Source of the DNA: Primorskyibacter marinus
Lineage (GTDB): Bacteria > Pseudomonadota > Alphaproteobacteria > Rhodobacterales > Rhodobacteraceae
Direction: 5' to 3'
Assembly (NCBI RefSeq): GCF_003313245.1
Contig: NZ_QJSD01000019.1
Coordinates: 1 to 51,517, forward strand
Length of the DNA: 51,517 nt
The notes beneath the pieces are model-generated. The model did not search any database, was not told where the DNA came from, and saw nothing but the letters and a program-made list of their open reading frames with translations. The translations under genes and the position numbers were made by a program. Shown in pieces: positions 26,490 to 34,859 of the stretch (its first letter is position 1; every line of letters begins with the position of its first letter).

Positions 26490-27503
26490 ATGACACGATC
26501 CGAATTCACGCCCCGAACAGACCGTGCCCGCCTGCGGGTAGGCTTTATCCTGACCAGGCGTTTCACGATCTGCGCCTTTGCCAATTTTGTCGATGTCCTG
26601 CGTCTGGCCTCGGACGAGGGCGACCGCTCGCGCCCGATCCTGTGTAACTGGCGCGTGCTGTCCGCCGACATGAACCCCGTCAAATCATCAAGCGGGGTCA
26701 GCGTGCAACCTGACGAACGTCTGGGTGATCCGACGCGCTTTGATTATATCGTGGTCATCGGTGGCCTGATGAGAGAACTGGAGCAGCTTGAACCGGACTA
26801 TTCGGCCTTTCTGCACCGCGCCGCCGCCGCGCGTGTGCCGCTTGTCGGGGTCTGCACGGGGTCGTTCGTTCTTCATGGCGCGGGGCTTTTGGAAGGATAC
26901 CGCTGCTGCGTAAGCTGGTTCCACCACAATGACTTTCTGGAACAGTTTGACGGGTTGGTGCCGGTCTCCGACCAGATTTTTGTTGTCGACCGCGATCGGC
27001 TGACATGTTCGGGCGGGACAAGTTCCGCGCATCTGGCCGCCTATCTGGTAGAGCGTCACATCAGCCGTAGTGCGGCACGCAAAAGCCTGTCGATCATGAT
27101 GATCGACGAAGCCATGGAAGCAGATCGTCCGCAACCGGGCCTGCCCCTTGATCTTACGACAAGCGACCCGGTGGTGCGGCGCGCCTTGCTGCTGTTGCAA
27201 CAGTCGCTGGAAGCGCCCCCCACCGTTTCAACCCTGGCGGCACGATTGAAAATAAGCCCGCGCACATTGGAACGACACTTTCATTCCGCCCTCAAGATCA
27301 CGCCGTTCGAGGCGGGCAAGAGGATACGTCTGGCACATGCCGAACGGCTTTTGCAGCGCACCCAACGCTCTGTCACCCAGATTGCACAGGAAACAGGGTT
27401 CTCGGATGTGTCCCATTTCATTCGCGTCTTCAAAACCGCCTACAAGACCACACCCGAAGCCTGGCGCGCCCAGCAAGAACAGCACATCGTCGCGCAGGCA
27501 TGA
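26490..27503 (+). CDS. GlxA-family (DJ-1/PfpI plus AraC) transcriptional activator, probably of sox genes
   Basis: A 337-residue regulator. Residues 15-200 form a class I glutamine-amidotransferase-like sensor domain (VVIGGLMREL, VGVCTGSFVLHGAGLLEGYRC). Residues 225-330 form a double helix-turn-helix of AraC type (ISPRTLERHFHSALKITP, IAQETGFSDVSHFIRVFK). Known relatives GbdR, CdhR and SouR sense glycine betaine/dimethylglycine, carnitine and sarcosine. Divergent orientation to soxB makes sarcosine or a betaine-derived ligand the best guess. The start has no clear ribosome site. Confidence 0.88.
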   Translation: MTRSEFTPRTDRARLRVGFILTRRFTICAFANFVDVLRLASDEGDRSRPILCNWRVLSADMNPVKSSSGVSVQPDERLGDPTRFDYIVVIGGLMRELEQLEPDYSAFLHRAAAARVPLVGVCTGSFVLHGAGLLEGYRCCVSWFHHNDFLEQFDGLVPVSDQIFVVDRDRLTCSGGTSSAHLAAYLVERHISRSAARKSLSIMMIDEAMEADRPQPGLPLDLTTSDPVVRRALLLLQQSLEAPPTVSTLAARLKISPRTLERHFHSALKITPFEAGKRIRLAHAERLLQRTQRSVTQIAQETGFSDVSHFIRVFKTAYKTTPEAWRAQQEQHIVAQA

Positions 27504-27851
27504 ACGGACCGGATCTGTCACAGCTTGGTGCGTTTACGGTCGCGAATGCCGCATCAGTGACCGATGCGACATCTCCGTCAATATGCTGAACATCAAGCGC
27601 ATGACCAACCGCTATAAGAGCAGCATATTCGTGCCAGATGAAATCGGACATCCAGACGGCGAATGTCGGCAAGCTTCGGTTCGGCGGCATGAGTGTTGGC
27701 CCAGCGGTTCTTGACGTCACATACCCGTTTGCGGTCGCTTTGCACGCCAAGCCAGTCGCGCCCTTGCCGCGCAACAAACACCTGCTTCAGATTGACGGCA
27801 CATCCTGATAGGGCTGACCTGCTGCACCTTTCCGCACAGAAAGTCGTCAAG
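27504..27851. other. gap between the GlxA gene and the MFS gene
   Basis: No intact gene is supported. On the minus strand two different frames each give stretches with plausible codon use (for example MSDFIWHEYAALIAVGHAL), which could be a decayed gene split by a frameshift, but I recognise neither part. The plus-strand frame upstream of 27852 is Arg/Cys-rich and looks non-coding. Confidence 0.3.
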
Positions 27852-29300
27852 ATGGATAAGCTGGACACGAACGGGACAAATTCCGCGACACCCCAAGGCG
27901 GCTTCGCGCCGGACCCGGTCCGATGGCGCGTTCTGTTCGTGCTTCTGGTCACGATTTTCATGACGCTTATCAGCGTGAGCATCGTCAATGTCGCCCTACC
28001 AGCCGTCGGGCATGGATTAGGGGCGACCCAATCCGATCTGCAATGGGTGCTGTCGGGCTATGCGCTGACCTTCGGCGTGGTGCTTGTCGCGGCGGGGCGC
28101 GCGGGCGACATCATGGGACGTGGCGGCTTGTTTCTGATCGGCGTGGCGATTTTCACCATTTCATCGATTGCTGCGGGGATGGCACCCGATGCGACATGGC
28201 TCAATATCGCGCGGTTCGTGCAAGGGATCGGATCGGGGTTGGTCAACCCTCAGGGGCTTGGCATGATCCAGCACTATTTCCGCGGCGAGGAACGGGGCCG
28301 CGCCTTCGGCTATCTGGGCACGGCGATCGGATTTTCCGTTGCTATCGGGCCGGTATTGGGCGGGCTGTTGATCGAACTGGGCGGACCTGACATCGGATGG
28401 CGACTGACCTTTCTGGTCAACGTACCGATTGGCGTCATCGCGATCATCTTCGGGCTGATGTGGTTCCCGCGCCCTCTGATCCGCCGCCTTCCCGGCGTGG
28501 GCACCGGACTGCGTTCGCTGGATCCTGTGGGTGCGGTTCTTCTGGGGCTGGCCGTGCTGGCAATCCTGTTTCCCTTTGTCGAGGCGCGCGACACCCCTGC
28601 CCTTTGGTCCTTGCTGCCAGCCGGGCTGCTTCTGCTCTGGCTCTGGCTGGTTTGGGAAAAGCGCTATCTCCGCCTTGGTCACAGCCCGATGGTGGATCTC
28701 GAAATATTCAAGCTCCACAGTTATACTAGGGGTATTTCGATCATGTCATTCTACTTCATGGGCTTGCCCGGTATTTGGGTACTGGTGGCCCTTTATGTAC
28801 AAGAGGGCGATGGCAGAACGGCGCTTGAAGCCGGGTTTTTCGGCGCACCCGCAGCACTTCTTGGCGCGTACACAGCCCACTGGGCCGGAAGCAGGGTAGC
28901 ACGCTACGGGCACAAGATGATTGTTTTCGGCCTGTGCCTGACCCTGATCGGCCTGGCCCTCAGCATGATTGTCGTCATACTGCATGAGGCGGGTCATCTG
29001 GACGTCTGGTGGCTTATGGCGTCGCTCTGTGCGGTCGGCGTGGCGCAGGGGCTTGTCATCAGCCCCAACCAGACGCTGACATTGGAAGAGGTGCCGCTGG
29101 ATTATGCGGGCAGTTCGGGTGCCATCATGCAAACCGGTCAACGCATCGGCACCGCCATCGGCTTTGCCCTTATCACCGCGGCGACCTTCGCCACCCTCGC
29201 GATGACGTCATGGGCCGTGGCAGTCACAGTCGGATTCGGATTGATCTCACTCATGGTGTTGGCGTCTCTGCTGGTCGCTGCCAGAGACCTGCGCACATAG
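27852..29300 (+). CDS. MFS drug/solute transporter, DHA2-like (14 TM)
   Basis: A 482-residue inner-membrane transporter of the major facilitator superfamily with about fourteen hydrophobic segments. Family signs are the first helix (FVLLVTIFMTLISVSIVNVALP), the motif-A-like GRAGDIMGRGGLFLIG loop, and a motif-C-like FSVAIGPVLGGLL. Length and layout fit the DHA2 (EmrB/QacA) drug:H+ antiporter family; the substrate is unknown. The start MDKLDTNGTN is chosen because the 53 residues before it are not membrane-like. It has no clear tie to its neighbours. Confidence 0.85.
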   Translation: MDKLDTNGTNSATPQGGFAPDPVRWRVLFVLLVTIFMTLISVSIVNVALPAVGHGLGATQSDLQWVLSGYALTFGVVLVAAGRAGDIMGRGGLFLIGVAIFTISSIAAGMAPDATWLNIARFVQGIGSGLVNPQGLGMIQHYFRGEERGRAFGYLGTAIGFSVAIGPVLGGLLIELGGPDIGWRLTFLVNVPIGVIAIIFGLMWFPRPLIRRLPGVGTGLRSLDPVGAVLLGLAVLAILFPFVEARDTPALWSLLPAGLLLLWLWLVWEKRYLRLGHSPMVDLEIFKLHSYTRGISIMSFYFMGLPGIWVLVALYVQEGDGRTALEAGFFGAPAALLGAYTAHWAGSRVARYGHKMIVFGLCLTLIGLALSMIVVILHEAGHLDVWWLMASLCAVGVAQGLVISPNQTLTLEEVPLDYAGSSGAIMQTGQRIGTAIGFALITAATFATLAMTSWAVAVTVGFGLISLMVLASLLVAARDLRT

Positions 29301-29327
29301 GGCTGACTTCGCAAACAGCTTGAGCAA

Positions 29328-29346
29328 GCGCGACAGTGCCTCGCGC
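29328..29346 (+). terminator. weak hairpin after the MFS gene
   Basis: GCGCGA (29328-29333) and TCGCGC (29341-29346) form a 6-bp stem with a 7-nt loop about 28 bp after the stop, without a T-run. Confidence 0.3.
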
Positions 29347-29386
29347 AAGCCCGCGGCACCCGATTAGCGTGGCATCAGATTTTCTC

Positions 29387-29430
29387 TTGACTAGAACTGG
29401 AACGTTCCACTAACGTTATGGAACGTTCCA
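29387..29430 (+). promoter_or_regulatory. promoter with twin LacI-type operators
   Basis: Two identical perfect palindromes TGGAACGTTCCA (29398-29409 and 29419-29430) have centres 21 bp apart, two helical turns. A -35 box TTGACT (29387-29392) lies just before the first, and a -10 candidate (TAACGT, 29411-29416) falls between them. The form, with a central CG, is that of LacI/GalR-family operators, and the placement predicts tight repression of the downstream operon. No LacI-type gene is in the window. Confidence 0.72.
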
Positions 29431-29447
29431 AACTGCGGGAGGCTATC

Positions 29448-30452
29448 GTGAACTGGGGACTCATCGGCGCAAGCACCATTGCACGCGACTACATGATAGG
29501 TGCCATCCGCGCGCAGGGCGCGGGTCGGGTATCCTGGGTTGTCAGCGGCTCGCAGGAGCGCGCGGCGGAATATGCACGACAGAACGACATCCCCGGCGCC
29601 ACGTCGGATTTGGCTGAGACATTGGGCGACCCGTCGGTGACTGCAGTCTACATTTCGTCCACGAACGAGAAACACCAGTCGCAAGCGCTCGCTGCCATTG
29701 CCGCTGGCAAGCATGTCTTGTGTGAAAAGCCCCTGTCCACCACCATTGAGGGCGCAACTGCGATGGTGCGCGCGGCCAAGGCTGCCGGTGTCGTCTTTGC
29801 GACCAACCATCATCTGCGCTGCGCCGGAAGCCACCGGGCCATCCGGTCCCTGATCCGCGACGATGCCATCGGTCGGGTTCTGTCCATGCGCGTGTTTCAT
29901 GCCGTCCATCTGCCCGAAGGTCTGCGCGGCTGGCGGCTGGACAATCCGGACGCAGGCGGTGGGGTGATCCCCGATATTACCGTGCATAATGCCGACCTCG
30001 TGCGTTTCATCCTCGGCGAAGACCCGCAGGATGTCGCGGCCCAGATGGGCGTGTCCGGTATGGGCAAGGGGGTCGAGGATTCAGCAATGTCGGTCTGGAC
30101 CATGCCATCGGGCGCGATGGTGATGAGCCACGAAAGCTTCACCCATCCCTACGCCGGATCGGGCATCGAAATACACGGAACGGGCGGGTCGATCTTTGCC
30201 AAGGGCGTCATGGGTCAGGACCCGGACGGCGAGATCGAACTGGTCACAGCCGCCGGGCGCAAACCCGTCCCGTTTGACGACCACAACCTTTACGGCGAGT
30301 CCGTGCGCCAGTTTGCCGAGGCCGTGGCAGGCAATGGCGCGCCTGCGGCCACCGGGCTGGACGGGATCAAATCGCTACAGGTCGCCATGGCCGTTCGCAC
30401 CTCTGCCCGCACCGGCCAACGTCAGACGCTGAAATACGAGGAAATCGCATGA
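29448..30452 (+). CDS. Gfo/Idh/MocA-family NAD(P)-dependent oxidoreductase
   Basis: A 334-residue dehydrogenase with an N-terminal Rossmann fold (WGLIGASTIARDYM) and the family motif CEKPLS. The GTG at 29448 is preferred: it follows GGGAGG, and the protein then begins directly at the Rossmann strand. The ATG at 29418 lies inside the second LacI-type operator and has no ribosome site. Members act on sugars, inositols and related polyols; the substrate here is unknown. It heads a four-gene operon and overlaps the CoA-transferase gene by 4 bp. Confidence 0.85.
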   Translation: MNWGLIGASTIARDYMIGAIRAQGAGRVSWVVSGSQERAAEYARQNDIPGATSDLAETLGDPSVTAVYISSTNEKHQSQALAAIAAGKHVLCEKPLSTTIEGATAMVRAAKAAGVVFATNHHLRCAGSHRAIRSLIRDDAIGRVLSMRVFHAVHLPEGLRGWRLDNPDAGGGVIPDITVHNADLVRFILGEDPQDVAAQMGVSGMGKGVEDSAMSVWTMPSGAMVMSHESFTHPYAGSGIEIHGTGGSIFAKGVMGQDPDGEIELVTAAGRKPVPFDDHNLYGESVRQFAEAVAGNGAPAATGLDGIKSLQVAMAVRTSARTGQRQTLKYEEIA

Positions 30453-32020
30453 CAAAGGTCACCAGCGCAGAACATGCCGCCGCTCAAATCCCCGACAATG
30501 CCACGCTGACAGTATCGTCCTCCTCCGCGCTTGGATGCCCGGATCTGGTGTTGAAGGCGCTCGGCGAACGTTTCGACGCCAAAGGCCACCCGACAAACCT
30601 GACCAGCATACATCCGATTGCTGCCGGCGACATGTACGGGGTGAAAGGCGTCGATCATATTGCCAAGGATGGGCTTCTGGCGCGCATTCTGGGCGGCTCT
30701 TATCCGTCCGGCCCGTCGTCAAAGCCGATGCCAGAGATCTGGCGCATGGTGGTCGAAAACCGCGTTGCCGCCTATAACGTGCCTTCCGGTATCCTTTTCG
30801 ACATGACCCGCGAGGCCGCCGCCAACCGGCCCGGCGTGCTGACCAAGGTGGGGATGGACACGTTTGTCGATCCGGTCCGCGAAGGCTGTGCGATGAACGA
30901 CCGCGGGGCCGAAGCCGCTATTGTCAAACGGGTCGAATTCGATGGCGACACATGGCTGCACTTCCCGAATATCGTGCCGAATGTGGCCATCCTGCGCGCC
31001 ACCACGGCGGATGAACATGGCAACCTGACCTATGAACACGAAGGCGCGTATCTGGGCGGGCTGGAACAGGCGATCTGCGTGCGCAATCATGGCGGGTTGG
31101 TCATCGCTCAGGTCAGCCAAGTGACCAAGCGCGGGTCACTGCGTCCGCATGACGTGCGGGTGCCGGGGCATCTGGTGGATCTGGTGGTCATCGACCCCGA
31201 TCAGAAACAGACCTGCGAAACGCCCTATGATCCGGCAATTTCCGGTCATGTCATGCGCCCGTGGGACAGTTTTGCACATGCCGAACCAGGCGTCGAAAAG
31301 GTCATCGCCCGCCGCGCCGCGATGGAGCTGAAGCCGGGCATGACCGCAAATCTCGGCTTCGGGATCAGCGCCATGGTGCCGCGCATCCTGCTGGAAGAAG
31401 GCCATCCCGACGCGGTGACATGGGCGGTGGAACAAGGTGCCGTGGGGGGCGTGCCCCTGACCGGATTTGCCTTTGGCTGTGCATCGAATGCCGACGCTTT
31501 CGTGCCCTCGCCGCAGCAATTCATCTATTTTCAGGGCGGCGGCTTTGACGTGTCCTTCCTGTCTTTCCTGGAGGTCGATGTCGAAGGCAATGTCAACGTC
31601 TCGAAACTGGGCAAGAAACCCTACCTCACCGCAGGGTGCGGCGGCTTTGTCGATATAACCTCCGGCGCGAAGAAAATCGTGTTCTCTGGCTGGTTCGAGG
31701 CCGGAGCGCAGATCGCGCTGTCCGCACAAGGCATCGAGGTCAAGACACCGGGCAAGTTCACCAAGATGGTCGAAGCGGTGGAGCATGTGACCTTTTCGGG
31801 CGCGCGCGCCCGCAAGCTGGGGCAAGAGGTTCTCTATATCACAGAGCGTTGCGTCATGCGCCTGGGTGACACCGGCCTGATCGCCACCGAAATCATGCCC
31901 GGCATTGATCCGGTGCGCGACATTGTCGAAGCGTCCGGCGGCCGCGTGACACTGGCAGAGGATGCGATCACCCTGCCGCTCTCGCTGCTGGCGGATGCGC
32001 CGATGGGATGGGGGCAATGA
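30449..32020 (+). CDS. acyl-CoA:carboxylate CoA-transferase (YdiF/propionate CoA-transferase type)
   Basis: A 523-residue single-chain family I CoA-transferase with fused alpha and beta halves. The catalytic Glu is E328 in AVEQGAVGG, which forms the enzyme-CoA thioester in this family. It should move CoA between short-chain acids; the acid is not known. It overlaps the genes on both sides by 4 bp (ATGA), so it is firmly in one operon with the dehydrogenase and the enoyl-CoA hydratase. Confidence 0.88.
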   Translation: MTKVTSAEHAAAQIPDNATLTVSSSSALGCPDLVLKALGERFDAKGHPTNLTSIHPIAAGDMYGVKGVDHIAKDGLLARILGGSYPSGPSSKPMPEIWRMVVENRVAAYNVPSGILFDMTREAAANRPGVLTKVGMDTFVDPVREGCAMNDRGAEAAIVKRVEFDGDTWLHFPNIVPNVAILRATTADEHGNLTYEHEGAYLGGLEQAICVRNHGGLVIAQVSQVTKRGSLRPHDVRVPGHLVDLVVIDPDQKQTCETPYDPAISGHVMRPWDSFAHAEPGVEKVIARRAAMELKPGMTANLGFGISAMVPRILLEEGHPDAVTWAVEQGAVGGVPLTGFAFGCASNADAFVPSPQQFIYFQGGGFDVSFLSFLEVDVEGNVNVSKLGKKPYLTAGCGGFVDITSGAKKIVFSGWFEAGAQIALSAQGIEVKTPGKFTKMVEAVEHVTFSGARARKLGQEVLYITERCVMRLGDTGLIATEIMPGIDPVRDIVEASGGRVTLAEDAITLPLSLLADAPMGWGQ

Positions 32021-32784
32021 GCACCGTTCATCTCATCCAACACGGCGCAATCGCAGAGCTGCGCTTGGACAATCCCGCCAAGATGAACGCCTTTACTGTC
32101 CAGATGCTGGACCAAATGGCCGCGCATCTTGAGGTGATCGAACGCGACACCACGATTGCCGCCGTGATCCTGACCGCCGAGGGCGACCGCGCCTTCTGCA
32201 CCGGTGCCGACATCAACGGCTGGGGCGATCTTGGCCCCGCCGAATTTGCCCGCCACTGGGTACGCGACGGCCACCGGATATTCGACCGGCTGGCACGCCT
32301 GTCAAAACCCACCGTCGCGGCCATGCAAGGCCATGCCTTTGGCGGCGGGCTGGAACTTGCCGCCGCCTGCGACATCCGCGTGATGGCCCCCAATGCGGCT
32401 TTGGCCCTGCCCGAAGCGGGCGTCGGAATCGTCCCCGGATGGTCAGGCACGCAACGTCTGTTGCGCCTGCTGCCGGAACCGATGGTCAAGGAAATGGCGC
32501 TGTTCGGCAACCGCATCAAGGCGGACCGTGCGCTGGCCTGCGGCTTTGTCGCGGCTGTGGACCCTGGTCCCCGCACGGTGGCGGACACGCTGCTGGAACG
32601 CGCGATCACCCTGTCGCCCCGCGCCGTCGAGATCGCCAAGTCGATGATCCATGCCGCGCAGGACGAGGACAGGGCCGCCATGGTCGAAGCCCTGGGAAGC
32701 GCCGCAAGCGCCGCGACGGATGACCGCGCGGAGGGCGTCGCCGCCTTTCGCGACAAACGCAAACCAGACTTCTCGGGAAGATAA
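32017..32784 (+). CDS. enoyl-CoA hydratase/isomerase family protein
   Basis: A 255-residue crotonase-fold protein. The oxyanion-hole segment GHAFGGGLELAAACDI and the LPEAGVGIVPGWSGTQRL region, with the Glu that acts in hydratases, are present. With the CoA-transferase before it, it probably hydrates or isomerises the acyl-CoA formed. The start MSTVHL overlaps the preceding stop (ATGA). Confidence 0.88.
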   Translation: MSTVHLIQHGAIAELRLDNPAKMNAFTVQMLDQMAAHLEVIERDTTIAAVILTAEGDRAFCTGADINGWGDLGPAEFARHWVRDGHRIFDRLARLSKPTVAAMQGHAFGGGLELAAACDIRVMAPNAALALPEAGVGIVPGWSGTQRLLRLLPEPMVKEMALFGNRIKADRALACGFVAAVDPGPRTVADTLLERAITLSPRAVEIAKSMIHAAQDEDRAAMVEALGSAASAATDDRAEGVAAFRDKRKPDFSGR

Positions 32785-32787
32785 CGC

Positions 32788-33591
32788 ATGCTGGATCTCA
32801 ATATTCTTTCGGAACAGACCGTCGACATGCCGCAAACGCCCTATCAGGCCCGGCATTTCATCAACGGCGCGCACACCGACAGCGCCGATGGCCGGAAATC
32901 GGAGCGCGTCTCACCCTCGCATGGCATTGTTGTCAGCCAAGCCGCACTTGGGTCAGAGGCCGAGGCCGAAGCCGCGATCAACGCCGCCCGCACGGCGTTT
33001 GACGATGGTCGCTGGAGCGGCCTGTCGGCCAAGGATCGTGCGGCGGTTCTGAACAAGGTCGCCGATCTGATCGAACAGAACGAAGAACGGCTTGCCGTGA
33101 TCGAAACGCTGGAAAGCGGCAAGCCGATTTCCCAGGCGCGCGGTGAATGCGGTGGCGCGGCGGATCTGTGGCGCTATGCGGCCTCGCTGGCCCGCACGTC
33201 GCATGGCGACAGCCACAATTCGCTGGGCGAGGACATTCTGGGGATGGTCCTCAAAGAGCCTGTCGGCGTTGTCTCGATCATCACGCCGTGGAATTTCCCG
33301 TTCTGGATTCTCAGCCAGAAACTGCCCTTCGCGCTGGCCGCCGGATGTACCTGCGTGGTCAAACCGTCAGAAATGACCCCCTCGACCACGGCCATGCTGG
33401 GCGAGATGCTGCAAGAGGCAGGTCTGCCCGCCGGTGTCTGCAACATCGTTCTGGGCTACGGCACGCCGGTCGGCAGCCTGCTCAGCACCCACCGGGAAGT
33501 GGATATGGTGACGTTCACCGGATCGACCGCCGTCGGCAAGTGTGATCTTCCGCGATGTTTGGCGCACTTTCTTTATGGCCAAGTGGCGTAG
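32788..33591 (+). pseudogene. aldehyde dehydrogenase, 3' half lost
   Basis: The reading frame gives 267 residues, about half the usual 480-500. Residues 20-251 are a good NAD-dependent aldehyde dehydrogenase N-terminal domain (TPWNFPFWILSQKLPFALAAG with the catalytic Asn N169, then FTGSTAVGK). Homology stops abruptly after the Lys at nucleotide 33540, and 16 unrelated residues lead to a stop. The catalytic Cys and general-base Glu, which lie further on, are absent, so the product should be inactive. The break marks a rearrangement point between this operon and the island to the right. Confidence 0.85.
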
Positions 33592-33846
33592 GCTGGTGCT
33601 GGAAGCAGCGTAGCTGTCATCCGCGCTTTGCGCGGCAAAAGTCCGGTTTGAGCCCAAAGGAGAAGTTTGCAAATCTCGCAGCGTGCGCTCGCAGCACTAA
33701 TATTTCCGCGGCTGCGTATTTCTCAGTGCTGCAAGGCAACATAAAAGATCGGCCATCCATGTAGACCGAAACGAGAATCATTACGCAGGCTCACAGATCA
33801 CCGGTCAAGACGTAGCTGCAAGCTCACCAACCGCTGGATTTGACGT
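33541..33846. other. junction sequence after the broken aldehyde dehydrogenase
   Basis: Sequence after the break shows no gene and no recognised insertion-sequence end. It contains a perfect CCGCGC-TTT-GCGCGG hairpin (33621-33635). It separates the rightward operon from the leftward methylxanthine-type operon and is probably recombination debris. Confidence 0.45.
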
Positions 33847-34854
33847 TTACCGCCGGAACTTGGATGGTGTGCACCTGTATTCTCTTTTGAATTGTTTTGA
33901 GAAATTCCCGAACGATCGGAATCCGCTGGCGATGGAAACTTCTCTTAGAGGCAAGTTGGTCTGAGACATCAGCTCGTAAGCGCGCTCTAGTTTCAGGCTT
34001 GTATAGAATTGCATTGGCGATTTGCCGAGATGCACTTCAAACTGCCGTTCAATGCTTCTTACGGACGTCCCACACGTATTTGCTATTTCCTCTTTTGAGA
34101 GTGGTTCCTCAATGTTTTGTGACATTAGCCTGACTGCAGCCCTCAGAGCTTCAGGGACATGCCGAAGCCTGTCGACCTGAGATCCAGGCTGACGGATGTC
34201 AGGGTCGCGCGGATAGGAAATCAGCAGTTGATTGCATACGTATTGCGCGGCTTCTCGCGAGATCTTGGCAATAGAGTGGATGATCATGTCCAGGGCCGCC
34301 AATTCACCGGCACATGTTGTCGTCGATCCGTTGGAGACAAATAGAACGTTCCTGGCGGACACATCAGAAAAGCTTTCAGAGAACGCAACCAGCGAGGACC
34401 AATGCGTGGTAGCCTTGTGCCCATCCAATAGCCCCATTTTCGCGAATATCCACGACGCGCGCCCGATCCCATAAAGCGCCATACCAGACCGTTTGGACCG
34501 CCTTAGCAGGCTCAGGATATCAGAACTTTCCTCCAACCGCTGGTAAGAATCACAGCAAAAGCAGATGGCTAACACCCCGTTTCTCTTGCTCAATCGGAGA
34601 GAAAACTCAGCAAGCGTTTCATCGCAAAAAAACGCAACGCCGCTTTGCGATCTGACGGCTTTATCGCGCCCGCCGACTAGTAGAAACTTGGGCGCGATAC
34701 TGGGGAATTTTTTCCTGAAAAAATGAAGCGGTTCGACAATTGCACCCAGACTCAGTGTAGAAAACCCATCGAGAACAACAATCGCAATTGTGCTGTCGCT
34801 CTGCGCCCCCCCTGTCTCTTGCGTTATTGAAAAGTCGTGAGTTGTGTGCTTCAT
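33847..34854 (-). CDS. GlxA-family (DJ-1/PfpI plus AraC) regulator of the demethylase operon
   Basis: A 335-residue regulator with an N-terminal amidotransferase-like sensor domain (about 20-210, IAIVVLDGFSTLSLGAIVEPL) and a C-terminal AraC-type DNA-binding domain (about 240-335, TSVRSIERQFEVHLGKSPMQFY, VSIASGFRSFGNFSKQFKREY). It is the last gene of the leftward run, 5 bp after fghA, so it is co-transcribed with the genes it probably controls (a feedback layout). The ligand may be a methylated purine or a product of its breakdown. Confidence 0.85.
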   Translation of the reverse strand: MKHTTHDFSITQETGGAQSDSTIAIVVLDGFSTLSLGAIVEPLHFFRKKFPSIAPKFLLVGGRDKAVRSQSGVAFFCDETLAEFSLRLSKRNGVLAICFCCDSYQRLEESSDILSLLRRSKRSGMALYGIGRASWIFAKMGLLDGHKATTHWSSLVAFSESFSDVSARNVLFVSNGSTTTCAGELAALDMIIHSIAKISREAAQYVCNQLLISYPRDPDIRQPGSQVDRLRHVPEALRAAVRLMSQNIEEPLSKEEIANTCGTSVRSIERQFEVHLGKSPMQFYTSLKLERAYELMSQTNLPLREVSIASGFRSFGNFSKQFKREYRCTPSKFRR

Positions 34855-34859
34855 CTTTT

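Noticed and set aside
33621-33635. CCGCGC-TTT-GCGCGG as a terminator
   Set aside because: No T-run follows on either strand and the loop is only three bases; it is noted only as part of the junction.
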